6,415 bases of DNA from Methanobacterium sp. (lineage in GTDB: Archaea > Methanobacteriota > Methanobacteria > Methanobacteriales > Methanobacteriaceae): the NCBI GenBank assembly GCA_030539815.1, contig JAUNXM010000111.1, positions 1 to 6,415 of the forward strand. The letters run 5' to 3'. The notes beneath the pieces were generated by a model. The model did no database searches and had not been told where the DNA came from. It saw only the letters and a list, made by a program, of their open reading frames with translations. A program made the position numbers and the translations under genes. The first letter of the stretch is position 1. The number at the start of each line of letters is the position of its first letter. Positions 1-5,136 of the stretch are shown piece after piece.

Positions 1-49
1 ATCCAGATTTTATATTGATTTTTCCCAAAATATGTTCACTTTTTGGAAC

Positions 50-56
50 AAAAAAA
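50..56 (-). terminator. Oligo-T stop after the HPrK-like gene
   Basis: Seven A residues on the plus strand read as T7 on the minus strand, about 48 nt beyond the stop codon of the leftward kinase gene. Archaeal RNA polymerase commonly terminates at such oligo-T tracts without a hairpin. A weak dyad (TGTTC at 33-37, GAACA at 46-50) lies just beyond it. Position and composition only. Confidence 0.3.
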
Positions 57-103
57 TTAGTGATGAGCCATATTGATAAATAAAAGAAGTAGTTTGGAGC
101 ACT

Positions 104-1063
104 TTATTCCAGATCCGCTACAATGGCATCAATGAGATCTTGGATATCCTTGAATGAATGAACCAGTTCCAGTCTTTTAACCGGGACATTATTCACCAGC
201 TGGGCGCAGTTTAGAAGGTTCTCCTTCTGGGTGGTGTGCTGGAAGATCCGGTTGGCCACCGAGTGCCTGATAAGATCAATCAGGTTTTCCTGGGACTTTA
301 AAACCGAAATTCCAGTACTTCCACCCTCTTCTTTCAGGATCCTTTCAATAACGTAGATCCTCTCCAAGTGTACTGGTTCCGGGGAAAACTCACAGGATGC
401 ATCACAGAATACTTTACCAGCCAGGGTCCGGATGGGGGTTAAAATATCGGTATGGCTTTTCACCTGGTGGTAAGCTTCGTCTGATAAACGCACGTGGGGA
501 TAACCAGGATAAACCACTGGATTCCCGTCTCCAGTGAATTTTATGGCCAGGATGTCATCGGCCACCAGGGGGTACCCTTCCACGTAGAGGTGGATGGCAG
601 TGGTTGATTTACCGTTTCCACGGTGGCCCAGGAAGGCCACTGCTGAGGCCAGCTCAGCTAAATCTCTTCCACCCAGAGAATCTTTCCCACGAGTTACGTT
701 AACCGCACTACCATGTAAGACTAAAAATCCCCGCTGGTGCAGGAGGAGGGCCATCACTGGCCCCAGTATGAAGGGTATCAGGTTGAGTTCATCACTTCCT
801 TCCAGATCGGCAACTGGTTCCACGGTAACCATTTCCCCCTTACTGATCCGGACTTTTCCAATGTCATCCCACCATAAATAAACATCATCCCCACTAACCA
901 GGTAGTTAGCTCCCTCCACTTCTGCACCAGTTACCAGGGATTGATCCACTTCTCCCAGGATGATCCGAACATCAGGATCACCTCCCCAGAGTCTATTACC
1001 AATCATTCCCGGCAGTTCAATTTCTGATGCAATTTCCAGTCCAAATGCTTTATAGATGAACAT
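104..1063 (-). CDS. HPr kinase/phosphorylase-like P-loop serine kinase
   Basis: The 319-residue protein keeps the hallmark order of the HPrK C-terminal kinase fold. RGFLVLHGSAV (111-121) is followed by a Walker A loop GHRGNGKST (146-154) and by GYPLVADD (163-170), the counterpart of the HPrK 'LVADD' Walker B/catalytic pair (D169, D170). YPGYPHVRL (185-193) fits the family region after the nucleotide site. Residues 1-110 are an N-terminal domain with a 'YKAFGLEIASEIELP' opening typical of the HprK-like proteins found beside peptide-modification genes. About 17 polar residues (124-140) are inserted between the HGSAV strand and the P-loop. The protein should bind ATP and phosphorylate a protein or peptide serine; the substrate is unknown, and methanogens generally lack the PTS protein HPr. 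The start is supported by GGAG about 8 nt upstream on the minus strand. It is divergent from hicBA, and no partner gene is visible in the window. Confidence 0.75.
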   Translation of the reverse strand: MFIYKAFGLEIASEIELPGMIGNRLWGGDPDVRIILGEVDQSLVTGAEVEGANYLVSGDDVYLWWDDIGKVRISKGEMVTVEPVADLEGSDELNLIPFILGPVMALLLHQRGFLVLHGSAVNVTRGKDSLGGRDLAELASAVAFLGHRGNGKSTTAIHLYVEGYPLVADDILAIKFTGDGNPVVYPGYPHVRLSDEAYHQVKSHTDILTPIRTLAGKVFCDASCEFSPEPVHLERIYVIERILKEEGGSTGISVLKSQENLIDLIRHSVANRIFQHTTQKENLLNCAQLVNNVPVKRLELVHSFKDIQDLIDAIVADLE

Positions 1064-1105
1064 AATCTTTCTCCATTTGTTAGAGAGATAAAATTTTTAC
1101 TAGAT

Positions 1106-1116
1106 AAAAATATATT
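1106..1116 (-). promoter_or_regulatory. Candidate TATA box for the HPrK-like gene
   Basis: On the minus strand this reads AATATATTTTT, an archaeal box A-like element. Initiation about 25 nt downstream, near 1085, would leave a leader of roughly 20 nt that contains the GGAG ribosome binding site before the ATG at 1063. The call rests on spacing and composition only. Confidence 0.3.
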
Positions 1117-1126
1117 CTAATTCACA

Positions 1127-1138
1127 GGATAAGTATCC
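1127..1138. promoter_or_regulatory. Dyad GGATA-AG-TATCC in the divergent spacer
   Basis: Perfect 5-bp arms separated by 2 bp lie between the candidate TATA boxes of the leftward kinase gene (1106-1116) and the rightward hicBA pair (1165-1173). This is the right place for an operator acting on one or both promoters. Arms this short can arise by chance in AT-rich DNA. Confidence 0.3.
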
Positions 1139-1164
1139 AATCTATTATTGTCAGCCAAAAGAAA

Positions 1165-1173
1165 TTTATTATA
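1165..1173 (+). promoter_or_regulatory. Candidate TATA box for hicBA
   Basis: TTTATTATA is preceded by an A-rich stretch (CCAAAAGAAA, 1155-1164) that could act as a TFB recognition element. Initiation about 25-30 nt downstream, near 1195-1200, leaves the GGAGGT ribosome binding site within the leader. A second AT-rich box at 1190-1203 would place the start of transcription too close to the ATG to keep that site. Confidence 0.3.
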
Positions 1174-1212
1174 CAATCTGCAAACATACTTAAATTATAA
1201 AAACTATATTCC

Positions 1213-1218
1213 GGAGGT
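1213..1218 (+). promoter_or_regulatory. Ribosome binding site that fixes the hicB start
   Basis: GGAGGT lies four bases before the ATG at 1223 and is the strongest Shine-Dalgarno match near the gene. It rules out the in-frame upstream TTG at 1148, which would add 25 residues unlike any HicB N-terminus. Confidence 0.75.
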
Positions 1219-1222
1219 TGCA

Positions 1223-1429
1223 ATGAAATTCAAAGTCATTATTAAAGAAGATTTAGAAGATGGAGGATACAATGTGAGTTGTCCCGCATTACCTGGATGC
1301 CATTCTCAAGGTGAAACTAAAAAAGAAGCTCTTGAAAATATCAAAGATGCAATACGTGGCTGTATGGAAGTTATTAACGAAAGAGCCACCCAAACTATTG
1401 ACGGGAAAACCATAGAAGTGGTTGTATAA
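1223..1429 (+). CDS. hicB: HicB family antitoxin (short form)
   Basis: The 68-residue protein is almost entirely the HicB partial RNase H-like fold (UPF0150 type). A first strand MKFKVIIKED leads into GGYNVSCPALPGCHSQG (14-30), the characteristic 'Y-V-S-C-P-x-L-P-G-C-x-S-x-G' signature. The helix TKKEALENIKDAIRGCMEV (32-50) and a C-terminal strand GKTIEVVV follow. HicB binds and neutralises HicA, and many longer homologues carry a C-terminal helix-turn-helix or ribbon-helix-helix domain that represses the operon. This one ends right after the core fold, so no DNA-binding domain is present. The start is set by a strong GGAGGT. The stop overlaps the hicA start by one base (TAATG), which indicates translational coupling. 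Antitoxin comes before toxin, the reverse of the E. coli hicAB order. Confidence 0.9.
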   Translation: MKFKVIIKEDLEDGGYNVSCPALPGCHSQGETKKEALENIKDAIRGCMEVINERATQTIDGKTIEVVV

Positions 1430-1650
1430 TGCCTAAACTCCCTGTAATCTCTGGAATGAAAACTGTCAAAGCATTCCAAAAAGCAGGATGGATCGTGAAA
1501 AGGCAAACTGGCAGTCACATCATCCTGGAAAAAGCAGGATACATTGCAACACTTTCTGTACCAAACCATAACGAAATAAAAAGAGGCACACTAAGAAATC
1601 TAATTAAAGATGCCGAATTAACTATTGAAGAATTTTTAGATCTTTTATAA
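1429..1650 (+). CDS. hicA: HicA family toxin, mRNA interferase
   Basis: The 73-residue protein has the usual HicA length and double-stranded-RNA-binding-like fold. An N-terminal helix with 'VKAFQKAGWIVKRQTGSHIIL' features (13-33) carries the family signature G-S-H, with H30 as the expected catalytic histidine. VPNHNEIKRGTLRNLIKDA (44-62) matches the conserved second half, where HicA proteins typically read 'VPxHxxxExxxGTLxxIxKxA'. HicA cleaves mRNA and inhibits translation until bound by HicB. All key positions look intact, so the toxin is probably active. It shares one base with the hicB stop codon and needs no separate ribosome binding site. Transcription probably ends at the oligo-T tract at 1715. 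Confidence 0.9.
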   Translation: MPKLPVISGMKTVKAFQKAGWIVKRQTGSHIILEKAGYIATLSVPNHNEIKRGTLRNLIKDAELTIEEFLDLL

Positions 1651-1714
1651 TTAGAGTATTATTGGAGTGTAGGTAAAAAATATCTGCTTAAAAAATTATA
1701 ATAGCAATATGTAC

Positions 1715-1735
1715 TTTTTTTATCCTAAAAAGGAT
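1715..1735 (+). terminator. Oligo-T tract with small hairpin after hicA
   Basis: T7 (1715-1721), 65 nt past the hicA stop, fits an archaeal oligo-T terminator for hicBA. It is followed directly by ATCCT-AAAA-AGGAT (1722-1735), a five-pair hairpin. The hairpin follows rather than precedes the T run, so it is not a bacterial-type terminator in this orientation. Confidence 0.4.
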
Positions 1736-1775
1736 TAATCACATTAATTATAGTTTCCGCATGAAAATGTGATTA
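1736..1775. repeat. 10-bp perfect inverted repeat, 20-nt loop
   Basis: TAATCACATT (1736-1745) and AATGTGATTA (1766-1775) are exact reverse complements. The right arm starts two bases from where recognisable HEPN coding sequence ends on the minus strand (about 1777). The element could be an RNA stem in the hicBA 3' region, a protein binding site, or a trace of the rearrangement that broke the HEPN gene. Confidence 0.4.
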
Positions 1776-1905
1776 TAGATTCACTTAACGCATCATTAAA
1801 CATTTTATTTTCAAAAAGGACACAGGCTGCACTTAATTTTTCCTCAGATCTCTCCAGATGCTTCTCTTCTCTTTCATATAAAACCAATCTCCTTCTCCTC
1901 ATCAT
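1744..1905 (-). pseudogene. HEPN-domain protein remnant (N-terminal part)
   Basis: A 53-codon minus-strand reading frame contains EKHLERSEEKLSAA at 14-27 and VLFENKMFNDALSES at 29-43. This strongly resembles the start of HEPN proteins (helix 'A-x-x-L-x-x-A-x-x-L-x-x-x-x-x-x-x-D-A-x-S-x-S-Y-Y'). Where the invariant 'YYAMFHAAKAL' should follow, the frame reads IITFSCGNYN and stops. In another frame the next bases give FHAETII, which resembles the expected 'FHAAKAL', so a small indel is likely. The catalytic R-x4-H half is absent. The 5' end overlaps the last codons of the truncated pRiA4b-like gene, and its first residues (MMRRRR) look like out-of-frame pRiA4b DNA. An ATG at 1877-1875 overlapping that gene's TGA would be a natural original start, one frameshift away. 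Recognised by eye; it could be a chance resemblance, but the match is dense. Confidence 0.5.
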
Positions 1906-2203
1906 GATTTTTCATCTCAAGTGGGTTACCTGAAAAGGGGTCCGGAACACGGAACTGGTGCATGTGATAATCCTGCCAGCCCATAACATCCTGGATGGCC
2001 TGGTGCAAATCCCTCATGGTACTCTTCCCATGGATGAGTATCCTCCGCCAGATGGGTGGTTGGATCCCCTCCAGGTCGATTATGAACTGGTAGACCGAGT
2101 TTTCTGGTTTTAATAATTCACTATCCTCAGAGTCTTTAGAGAAATAGGTTTGACTGGTCTTATCCTCCCTGGATTGAAACCTGTTTTCAGGTCTCTGGTC
2201 CAT
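1874..2203 (-). pseudogene. pRiA4b ORF-3-like protein, C-terminally truncated
   Basis: Residues 37-85 carry the opening of the PRiA4_ORF3 domain (PF07929): VYQFIIDLEGIQPPIWRRI is followed by LHQAIQDVMGWQDYHMHQF, which correspond to the family's 'Y-x-F-x-I-x-L-x-x-x-x-P-x-I-W-R-R' and 'L-H-x-x-I-Q-x-x-M-G-W-x-x-x-H-x-H-x-F' signatures. The reading frame ends after EEKEIGFI, about where the family has 'E-x-x-I-G-x-x-D', so the second half with its aromatic 'Y-x-Y-D-F-G-D-x-W' motif is missing. No good ribosome binding site precedes the ATG at 2203. The frame is open further upstream to 2263 and overlaps the end of the 444-residue gene, so these may be one gene split by a frameshift. The family is often labelled IS1096 TnpR-like, but its function is not established. 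Followed directly by a HEPN remnant. Confidence 0.65.
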
Positions 2204-2247
2204 GAATATTACTGGTATTCCACCCGAATCCTCACTGTCATCCTGGA

Positions 2248-3582
2248 TTAAATTCTGTACTTTTCATCACTGAAAAACTCATCCATTTTCCCGTTTTGGA
2301 TGAGTGCTGCCAGGTTCTCATCTTCCATGGCCATCTCCAGTAGTTTAACCAGGGATTCATCCTCCATCAAACCAGCGAGAATCCCTGATAATGGATTTTC
2401 CCCGGTAGATCCTAATATATTATCCCGGACTTCACCCAGAACTTCCAGTTGGAAAACCTCTTCCAGTTCAATGTCCAGCTGGGATGCTATTGGTTCCAGC
2501 AGGGGGAGGAGATCCTCATCCTCGTAGTGTATAATTTCAGGCAGGTGATTAGCTTTCAGGACGGATTTCTGGAAGGTTTCCGGGAAGGATGATTTCCACT
2601 GGCGGGGATTATAGAGTCCCACCTCCATCATATCCCTGGTTTGTAGACCAGCCCAGGTGATGGTAGCTGGGAAGTAGGGTCTTTCATCTTCTGACTCCTG
2701 CAATGCTTCAGGATAATAGTAGAAATCTACTTCCCAGACACCATCTTTTTTAAGTTCCAATAGTTCGTTCATGTCCGGGAGGGATGTATTTGAAGGTTTT
2801 TCTTCTCCAGTAATAGGAGAATCACTTTTTCCAGGAATAAAAGAATCACTTTCATCAGGAATAGAAGATTCAGTAACACCTGAAATGGAAGATTCAACAT
2901 CTAAAACCTGAATAGATGAATCAGTGCCACCAGGAATAGGGGAATCATCCTCTTCTTCAGGAATAGAATAACCTACATCATCATCAGGATCGATCCATCC
3001 ATCCTTCCATTCCAGTCCTTCCACTGTCTTTTCAGGGATTCTGATGAATATTTCACCGAAACTAGCTGGTATGAGTAATTCCGGTTCATTTTTCAAGCGT
3101 TTACATACATCCAGGGCCTGTTCCAGTATCACCGTTAAAAACTGGGCTTCATCCTTTTCCAGGAACCATGGGTAATAGTGGGGGAGTAAACTTCTAAACA
3201 GGGGCCATCTATTCTGACCCCTGAATCGTAGACCCAGTCCCCTCATTACATCGTAATCCTCATCGGCAATATCTTCCCGGTCTTCGTATGAAACCAAGAG
3301 GGCTCTCTGCAAGTACAGGCTATCCGGGTCATCCGGGGAGATCTGTCCGGATTGTATCTGGAAAAATGTCTCCAGACCATCAGGGCCCCTGTAGGCGGCC
3401 ATGCCAAGGAATTCTCCCATCTGACCCATCACGCAGCAGTAGGCTGTTTCACCAGTTTCCGGGTTTCTGACTGCGAATAGTTCCTCATCCCCCATCCATT
3501 CCCATGGTTTGAGATTCCTGAATTCTACTGCTTTCTGGTAAAGTTTCTCCCATTCCAGTCCGGTTGGTGAGTTATAGGTCAT
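2248..3582 (-). CDS. Uncharacterised protein, DUF7309/DUF6930-like, with repeat linker
   Basis: The 444-residue protein appears to have two globular regions. Residues 8-165 are rich in aromatic signatures (KPWEWMGDEELFAV, GETAYCCVMGQMGEFLGMAAYRG, LGLRFRGQNRWPLFRS, HYYPWFLEKDEAQFLTVILEQAL). I associate these from memory with N-terminal domains (DUF7309) of proteins that also carry pRiA4b ORF-3 domains. Residues 275-345 (GVWEVDFYYYPEAL, RPYFPATITWAG) form a second, probably DUF6930-like region. Between them, 204-261 is an acidic octapeptide-repeat linker. A helical acidic tail (380-440) ends in FFSDEKYRI. There is no signal peptide or membrane segment, so it is probably cytosolic. The start has a partial ribosome binding site (AAGGTTGAT). 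A one-base shift between 2263 and 2248 would join it to the downstream pRiA4b-like frame, giving roughly 570 residues. Function unknown; the domain names need a profile search. Confidence 0.65.
   Translation of the reverse strand: MTYNSPTGLEWEKLYQKAVEFRNLKPWEWMGDEELFAVRNPETGETAYCCVMGQMGEFLGMAAYRGPDGLETFFQIQSGQISPDDPDSLYLQRALLVSYEDREDIADEDYDVMRGLGLRFRGQNRWPLFRSLLPHYYPWFLEKDEAQFLTVILEQALDVCKRLKNEPELLIPASFGEIFIRIPEKTVEGLEWKDGWIDPDDDVGYSIPEEEDDSPIPGGTDSSIQVLDVESSISGVTESSIPDESDSFIPGKSDSPITGEEKPSNTSLPDMNELLELKKDGVWEVDFYYYPEALQESEDERPYFPATITWAGLQTRDMMEVGLYNPRQWKSSFPETFQKSVLKANHLPEIIHYEDEDLLPLLEPIASQLDIELEEVFQLEVLGEVRDNILGSTGENPLSGILAGLMEDESLVKLLEMAMEDENLAALIQNGKMDEFFSDEKYRI
2800..2973 (-). repeat. 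In-frame 24-bp tandem repeat encoding an acidic octapeptide linker
   Basis: Residues 213-261 of the 444-residue protein form six adjacent units of eight residues (one of nine). Examples are DSPIPGGT (213-220), ESSIPDES (238-245), DSFIPGKS (246-253) and DSPITGEE (254-261), with a degenerate seventh unit GYSIPEEED before them. The consensus is [DE]-S-x-I-x-G/D-x-x. The DNA copies are about 24 bp and diverged, so expansion is not recent. The composition suggests a flexible, negatively charged spacer between the two folded regions. Confidence 0.8.
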
Positions 3583-3652
3583 TTATATCAACCTTACTTT
3601 TCCTTTATTTACTCTAATCCCTGATGTAAATGTTTTGAAGGTTTAAAAAAAT

Positions 3653-3690
3653 TTCTATCCCCTTCAGATAATTCTATCCCCTTCAGGTAA
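3653..3690. repeat. 19-bp tandem duplication in the divergent spacer
   Basis: Two adjacent copies of TTCTATCCCCTTCAGRTAA (3653-3671 and 3672-3690) differ at one base. They lie 70-110 bp upstream of the leftward 444-residue gene and 120-160 bp upstream of the rightward HEPN gene. A pair of C-rich sites in otherwise very AT-rich DNA, at almost two helical turns, suggests a dimeric operator. Duplication by slippage is the simple alternative. Confidence 0.6.
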
Positions 3691-3692
3691 CA

Positions 3693-3766
3693 ATTATACT
3701 AGTATTGGTTTTTTTATAAAAACTTCAATTATACACAATTTAAGATCGTACTAATAAATGTATAAT
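3693..3766. repeat. Three ATTATAC heptamers upstream of the HEPN/MNT module
   Basis: ATTATAC occurs at 3693-3699 and 3728-3734, both within a longer shared CAATTATAC, and in inverted orientation as GTATAAT at 3760-3766. The inverted copy overlaps the candidate TATA box of the HEPN gene. The arrangement could be a set of repressor sites, but AT-rich heptamers recur easily by chance. Confidence 0.3.
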
Positions 3767-3767
3767 A
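3759..3767 (+). promoter_or_regulatory. Candidate TATA box for the first HEPN/MNT module
   Basis: TGTATAATA would direct initiation near 3788 and leave a leader of about 25 nt containing the ribosome binding site GGAG (3801-3804) before the ATG at 3813. A closer box, TTATATATAA (3776-3785), would start transcription at or inside that GGAG, so the upstream box fits better. Confidence 0.35.
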
Positions 3768-3812
3768 CTTAAAAATTATATATAATGTAGCAAGTCCCCA
3801 GGAGAATTCTTA

Positions 3813-4238
3813 ATGGATAAAGAGAGAATCTACATTAAAATAGATGAGATGGATCAGTACCTACGGGAGATAGATGAAATAATGCCTTCTTCTTCCACTG
3901 AATATATCCATGATCTAGTGAAAAGAAGGGCCCTGGAAAGATTGCTTCAAATAACCATTGAAGCGGTTATGGATATTTCAGCCATTCTGGTGAAGGAGAT
4001 GAAACTGGGCTTACCCTACCAGGAAGAAGATTTCCTGGATAAAATGAGTGGAACTGTTTTAAATCCAGATCTGGTCATGAAACTCCGGAAAATGAAAGGT
4101 TTCCGCAACGTACTGGTGCATGGATATTCTCAAATTGATAACCAGAGGGTTTACGAAATATTCACCCAGGATCTGGGGGATATTACCCTGTTTAAACAGG
4201 CAGTGATTGAATTCCTGGAGAGTCAGGATGATTTATAA
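3813..4238 (+). CDS. HepT-like HEPN ribonuclease toxin (DUF86 type)
   Basis: The 141-residue, mostly helical protein is of DUF86/HepT length. The catalytic HEPN motif R-x4-H is RNVLVH (R98, H103), followed by G-Y105, which completes the HepT 'R-x4-H-x-Y' signature. In the studied HepT/MntA systems this tyrosine is the residue adenylylated by the MNT partner, which shuts off the RNase. The upstream helices (ALERLLQITIEAVMDISAILVKE, 40-62) match the family pattern 'xxxRAxxxxIExxxDIxxxIx', and KMKGFRN is the usual lead into the active site. It likely acts as a metal-independent RNase in the cytosol. GGAG at 3801-3804 supports the start. The MNT gene follows ten bases after the stop, so the pair is co-transcribed. 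All key residues are present, so it is likely functional. Confidence 0.88.
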   Translation: MDKERIYIKIDEMDQYLREIDEIMPSSSTEYIHDLVKRRALERLLQITIEAVMDISAILVKEMKLGLPYQEEDFLDKMSGTVLNPDLVMKLRKMKGFRNVLVHGYSQIDNQRVYEIFTQDLGDITLFKQAVIEFLESQDDL

Positions 4239-4248
4239 GGGGAATAGA

Positions 4249-4629
4249 ATGATTGGTAAGGGGATAAAAACCATCCTCCAACAACTGGAAACCAGGATGG
4301 AAAAGGATCCAGATATACTGGCAGTTATACTCTACGGTAGCTATGCCCGTGGAGAGGAAGCCCGTGATGTGGATTTGTGCCTGGTTTTATATCCAGATAA
4401 ACTAAAAAAGAGCCTGGATAAAAGGATAGAATACTCTTACCATGAACAGGTTGATGTCCAGGTTTTCCAGGATCTCCCCCTGTACATACGGCCACGGGTC
4501 ATCAAGGAAGGTATAGTTCGGCATGTGAAGGATGAAGATCTGCTTTATGATATTGCCATTGAAACTGCCAGGGAATTTGAACTCTACCGCCCTAAATATG
4601 AGTTATATCTGGGTTCTATTGGGAAATAG
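4249..4629 (+). CDS. MntA-like minimal nucleotidyltransferase antitoxin
   Basis: The 126-residue protein has the polymerase-beta-like nucleotidyltransferase core. YGSYARGEE (29-37) gives the G30-S31 nucleotide-binding pair and the family's ARGE element. DVDLCLVL (40-47) supplies the two metal-binding aspartates D40 and D42. QVDVQVFQDLPLYIRPRV (67-84) supplies D69, the probable third acidic residue. MntA-type proteins transfer AMP to a tyrosine of the HEPN toxin and so neutralise it. The gap between G-S and D-x-D is eight residues here rather than the common nine or ten, so the catalytic loop is shorter. I chose the ATG at 4249 because AAGGGGA (4237-4243) sits at proper spacing. In-frame ATGs at 4228 (GGAG at 4217-4220) and 4207 would overlap the toxin gene and add 7 or 14 unlikely residues. 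Partner of the preceding HEPN gene. Confidence 0.85.
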   Translation: MIGKGIKTILQQLETRMEKDPDILAVILYGSYARGEEARDVDLCLVLYPDKLKKSLDKRIEYSYHEQVDVQVFQDLPLYIRPRVIKEGIVRHVKDEDLLYDIAIETAREFELYRPKYELYLGSIGK

Positions 4630-4687
4630 TACACTTAAAGAAATAGATACCTGAAAGTTCAAAATTCATCTTAAAAAACTAAATTCA

Positions 4688-4698
4688 TTTTAATATAA
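4688..4698 (+). promoter_or_regulatory. Candidate TATA box for the second HEPN/MNT module
   Basis: TTTTAATATAA would place initiation near 4720, before either possible start of the MNT gene (GTG 4732 or ATG 4759). No long T tract separates the two modules, so read-through from the first module is also possible. Confidence 0.3.
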
Positions 4699-4758
4699 GT
4701 AAACAATCATTTACCCATAATTACAACTGATGTGATAATTTTGCAGGATAAAAACACC

Positions 4759-5136
4759 ATGATCAACCGGGCCTTGGAGATTATAAAAGCCCATAAAGAC
4801 TTCCACAAAGTCCAGTTTATCGTTCTTTATGGCTCGGTAGCGGAAGGAAAAGACCGGGAAGATTCTGATATTGACCTTTGTGTTTATTATTCTGGCAGCC
4901 AGGAAGATGCATCACGTTTCCGTCTGGAAATACTTTCTGAACTTCTCGGGGATGATTATGATCTACAGATATTCAACCAGCTCCCCCTGTACATACGGAA
5001 GGATGTTTTAAAAGGAAAACTACTCTACTTCAGGGATAATTATTTTGTGCATGATGTGGCCCATCAAACCATGAAAGAGTTTCTAGATTTCAAGAAATAC
5101 TATTATGACTACATTGGGGAGGAAATGATCACATGA
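4759..5136 (+). CDS. MntA-like minimal nucleotidyltransferase antitoxin (second copy)
   Basis: The 125-residue protein has the complete nucleotidyltransferase signature: YGSVAEGKD (24-32) with G25-S26, then DSDIDLCVY (35-43) with D37 and D39 at the standard GS-x10-DxD spacing, and YDLQIFNQLPLYIRKDV (67-83) with D68 as the likely third acidic residue. Expected role: adenylylation of the HEPN partner encoded next. The usual ARGE element is replaced by AEGK. It shares the LPLYIR block and overall plan with the first MNT but is otherwise well diverged, so this is an old paralogue and not a recent duplication. Start: the ATG at 4759 has AGGA (4745-4748) ten bases upstream. A GTG at 4732 would add nine residues with little Shine-Dalgarno support. 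The stop overlaps the HEPN start by four bases (ATGA). Confidence 0.85.
   Translation: MINRALEIIKAHKDFHKVQFIVLYGSVAEGKDREDSDIDLCVYYSGSQEDASRFRLEILSELLGDDYDLQIFNQLPLYIRKDVLKGKLLYFRDNYFVHDVAHQTMKEFLDFKKYYYDYIGEEMIT

Noticed and set aside
33..50. TGTTC/GAACA dyad at the left edge
   Set aside because: Five-base arms in AT-rich DNA with no promoter context; not more than expected by chance.
594..881. Plus-strand open frame opposite the HPrK-like gene
   Set aside because: Antisense shadow of a gene with clear motifs; composition is low-complexity and Arg/Ser-rich, and no ribosome binding site is seen.
1306..1569. Minus-strand open frame over hicB and hicA
   Set aside because: Antisense shadow of two well-recognised genes, with no family features.
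1874..2203. Insertion sequence implied by the IS1096 TnpR label used for pRiA4b-like proteins
   Set aside because: No transposase, terminal inverted repeats or target duplication could be found around it.
2248..2266. Programmed minus-one frameshift joining the two halves of the DUF7309/pRiA4b gene
   Set aside because: The AAAAG run is not a classical slippery heptamer and no downstream stimulatory structure is evident; a mutation or sequencing indel is simpler.
2300..3470. Two plus-strand open frames (2300-2527, 3288-3470) opposite the 444-residue gene
   Set aside because: Ser/Arg-rich antisense shadows without ribosome binding sites or recognisable domains.
4732..4758. GTG at 4732 as start of the second MNT gene
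   Set aside because: Little Shine-Dalgarno support and extra residues unlike the family; the ATG at 4759 is preferred, although the GTG cannot be excluded.
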